Source: Antedon bifida
Taxonomy: Eukaryota; Echinodermata; Crinoidea; Comatulida; Antedonidae
NCBI GenBank assembly: GCA_963402885.1
Contig: OY727100.1
Coordinates: forward strand, 12,679,395-12,743,394
DNA: 64,000 nucleotides
Direction: 5' to 3'
Shown piece after piece: positions 62,706 to 64,000 of the stretch (position 1 is its first letter; each line of letters begins with the position of its first letter). The position numbers were made by a program, and so were the translations under genes. The notes under the pieces are model-generated. The model saw only the letters and a program-made list of their open reading frames with translations. It made no database searches and had not been told where the DNA came from.

Positions 62706-63985
62706 TTAATTCTTATTTAAAACTTCAATTTTTGTTTTTCTGTTTCTGAATATAAAAAAGTAAAATATTGCAACTCCTTGAAGAGAGTTGAACACACAGA
62801 ACAAGATCAGAAACACAAGACTCGCGTCCTTCTTAACAAAAGAGAGAAATCCGAACATCCATGTCAGGCCTAGGAGGAAAGACAGCGCGATCGCGTTTGA
62901 GATTCGATTCTTCTTCCTTTTAAACCTATTAGGCTTATACATATTTGCCCGTACTTTAGAACGAGAAAAGTACAAACTTTTTAAAACCATTATGTACATA
63001 ATGCAGTTACAGGCCATGATAAATGCAATCGGGATAACAACAGCATAGATGAAAATGTCTGAGTCATCTGTGTTAACATAACAACTGTGAAGTAACAACA
63101 AAATATGTATACACAAAACAGATATAGTATTATATTTTAAAGCATATAGCCTAATATTAGTTATTAGGCATACAGTTTTTTCCTAGCATGTAAAATAATA
63201 TAAATCTCATTATATTGTTTTCCTTTTTTTATTTTGGACTTATAGAAACCGAAACCAGTAGCCAGTTTTCAAATCACATTTCTGTTTTTTTTTTAAATGG
63301 ACAATAAAGTATATATGACTATGACTATGACTACTGGTAGAGAATGAATTATCAATAATATAAGTACTTACTATTCTGTGTTTTGATAGAATTTCAAATC
63401 GAATACGAGTAGACCTAATGGTGGTATGAGCGGAAGACCTAGGAACAATTAGTAAACAAAGAAATAATTAACTTATTAACTTCGAAATTAACTTTCCTTC
63501 CCAATAGTGAAAATCTGCGGGGTTAACAACAGACACTGTTAGGGCCTACATTTGAAGACAACGTTATTATTTCAAATTTTAACTGTACACTTCATGATGG
63601 ACAGTTACTATTTTTTAGGCATTACAACATTATTAACAAGTTTGTTACGATTCAATGAGGAAAATCTGTTAAAAAATCAGTACATCATATAATCAGAAGA
63701 CATCAGTACTTACCCCAAGCAAAGATCATCGAACACTGTAATATTTTTGATTTTGAAGTTTTGGCCCGAACAACTTTAACAAAATACAAGTACATATTGG
63801 CTGCTTCCACAGCTGTCCATGCGATAGATGTCAACAGAAAGTAATGTAACAATACAGCGATTATTATACACGGTACAGTACCAGGAGTTGCAGTATCAAT
63901 GCCGAATATGAACGTGATATACAGAAGAGTGAGAGAGGCGCAAAGGTTTAACAGTATCTTCTGAGGTTGAAGCTTACGAAGAGAT
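62706..63985 (-). CDS. Second adhesion GPCR, last three coding exons (partial)
   Basis: A paralogue of the upstream-numbered gene, in the same orientation and cut by the window edge. Exons 63985-63714 (TM2 to TM4), 63438-63372 (TM4 end and loop 2) and 63084-62706 (TM5 to stop) use the same splice phases as the first gene. Shared runs include LRKLQPQKI, VEAANMYLYFVKVVRAK, CYVNT, SNAIALSFLLGLTW and FCVFNSLQGVAIFY. Differences cluster in the loops: the loop-2 exon has GLLVFDLKFYQNTEY and is one codon shorter, and the TM3-TM4 exon is two codons longer. The C-terminal tail ends early (EVLNKN), about 35 residues before the equivalent stop. The open frame and conserved signature residues say it is a functional gene. 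Its signal peptide, extracellular domains and TM1 lie beyond the window. Confidence 0.9.
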
Positions 63986-64000
63986 CTGTTCAAATTAGAT

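Overview
The window is AT-rich animal nuclear DNA, not bacterial or viral: genes are split by short GT-AG introns, intergenic space is large, and there are tRNA-derived SINE, LINE and MITE repeats. A Cas-family adaptor, hyalin-repeat (HYR) adhesion GPCRs and frequent TAGGCCTA and TACTGTA words suggest an invertebrate deuterostome. An echinoderm is my best guess, but the species is not shown by the sequence.

Region 1 (about 1-36,500, minus strand) is the 5' part of a Cas scaffold gene (p130Cas/BCAR1, NEDD9 type). The SH3 exon is at 4386-4616. A candidate start exon in matching phase is at 35984-36019, which makes a first intron of about 31 kb. That intron holds four copies of a TTAA-flanked MITE family, a tRNA-derived SINE, a decayed tRNA-like unit, a Penelope-like hairpin, other short inverted-repeat elements and a 25-bp triplicate. 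Later Cas exons lie left of the window.

Region 2 (36,500-54,200) carries no recognised host gene. It contains MITEs, a 5'-truncated jockey-type LINE (40225-40940) and a 4.3-kb foldback element (42340-46615). The foldback is one large palindrome whose arms are six units of about 372 bp each, and ten of the units carry clustered nuclear-receptor-like half-sites. A young Ty3/gypsy LTR element follows (47508-53710), with near-identical 1317-bp LTRs and a 5-bp target duplication.

Region 3 (54,208-64,000, minus strand) is a tandem pair of adhesion GPCR genes. The first can be followed through 12 phase-compatible exons (61485 down to 54208) as a 731-residue protein: signal peptide, extracellular segment, HYR domain, GAIN domain with GPS cleavage motif, seven membrane helices and a short tail. 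The second is its paralogue, represented by its last three exons (63985 down to 62706), and its tail is shorter. Neither GPCR has an obvious functional link to the Cas gene; they are simply neighbours.

The strongest candidates for something undescribed are the foldback element with its repeated AGGTCA clusters, and the HYR-GAIN-GPCR tandem pair. All coordinates were read by eye without alignment or database search.
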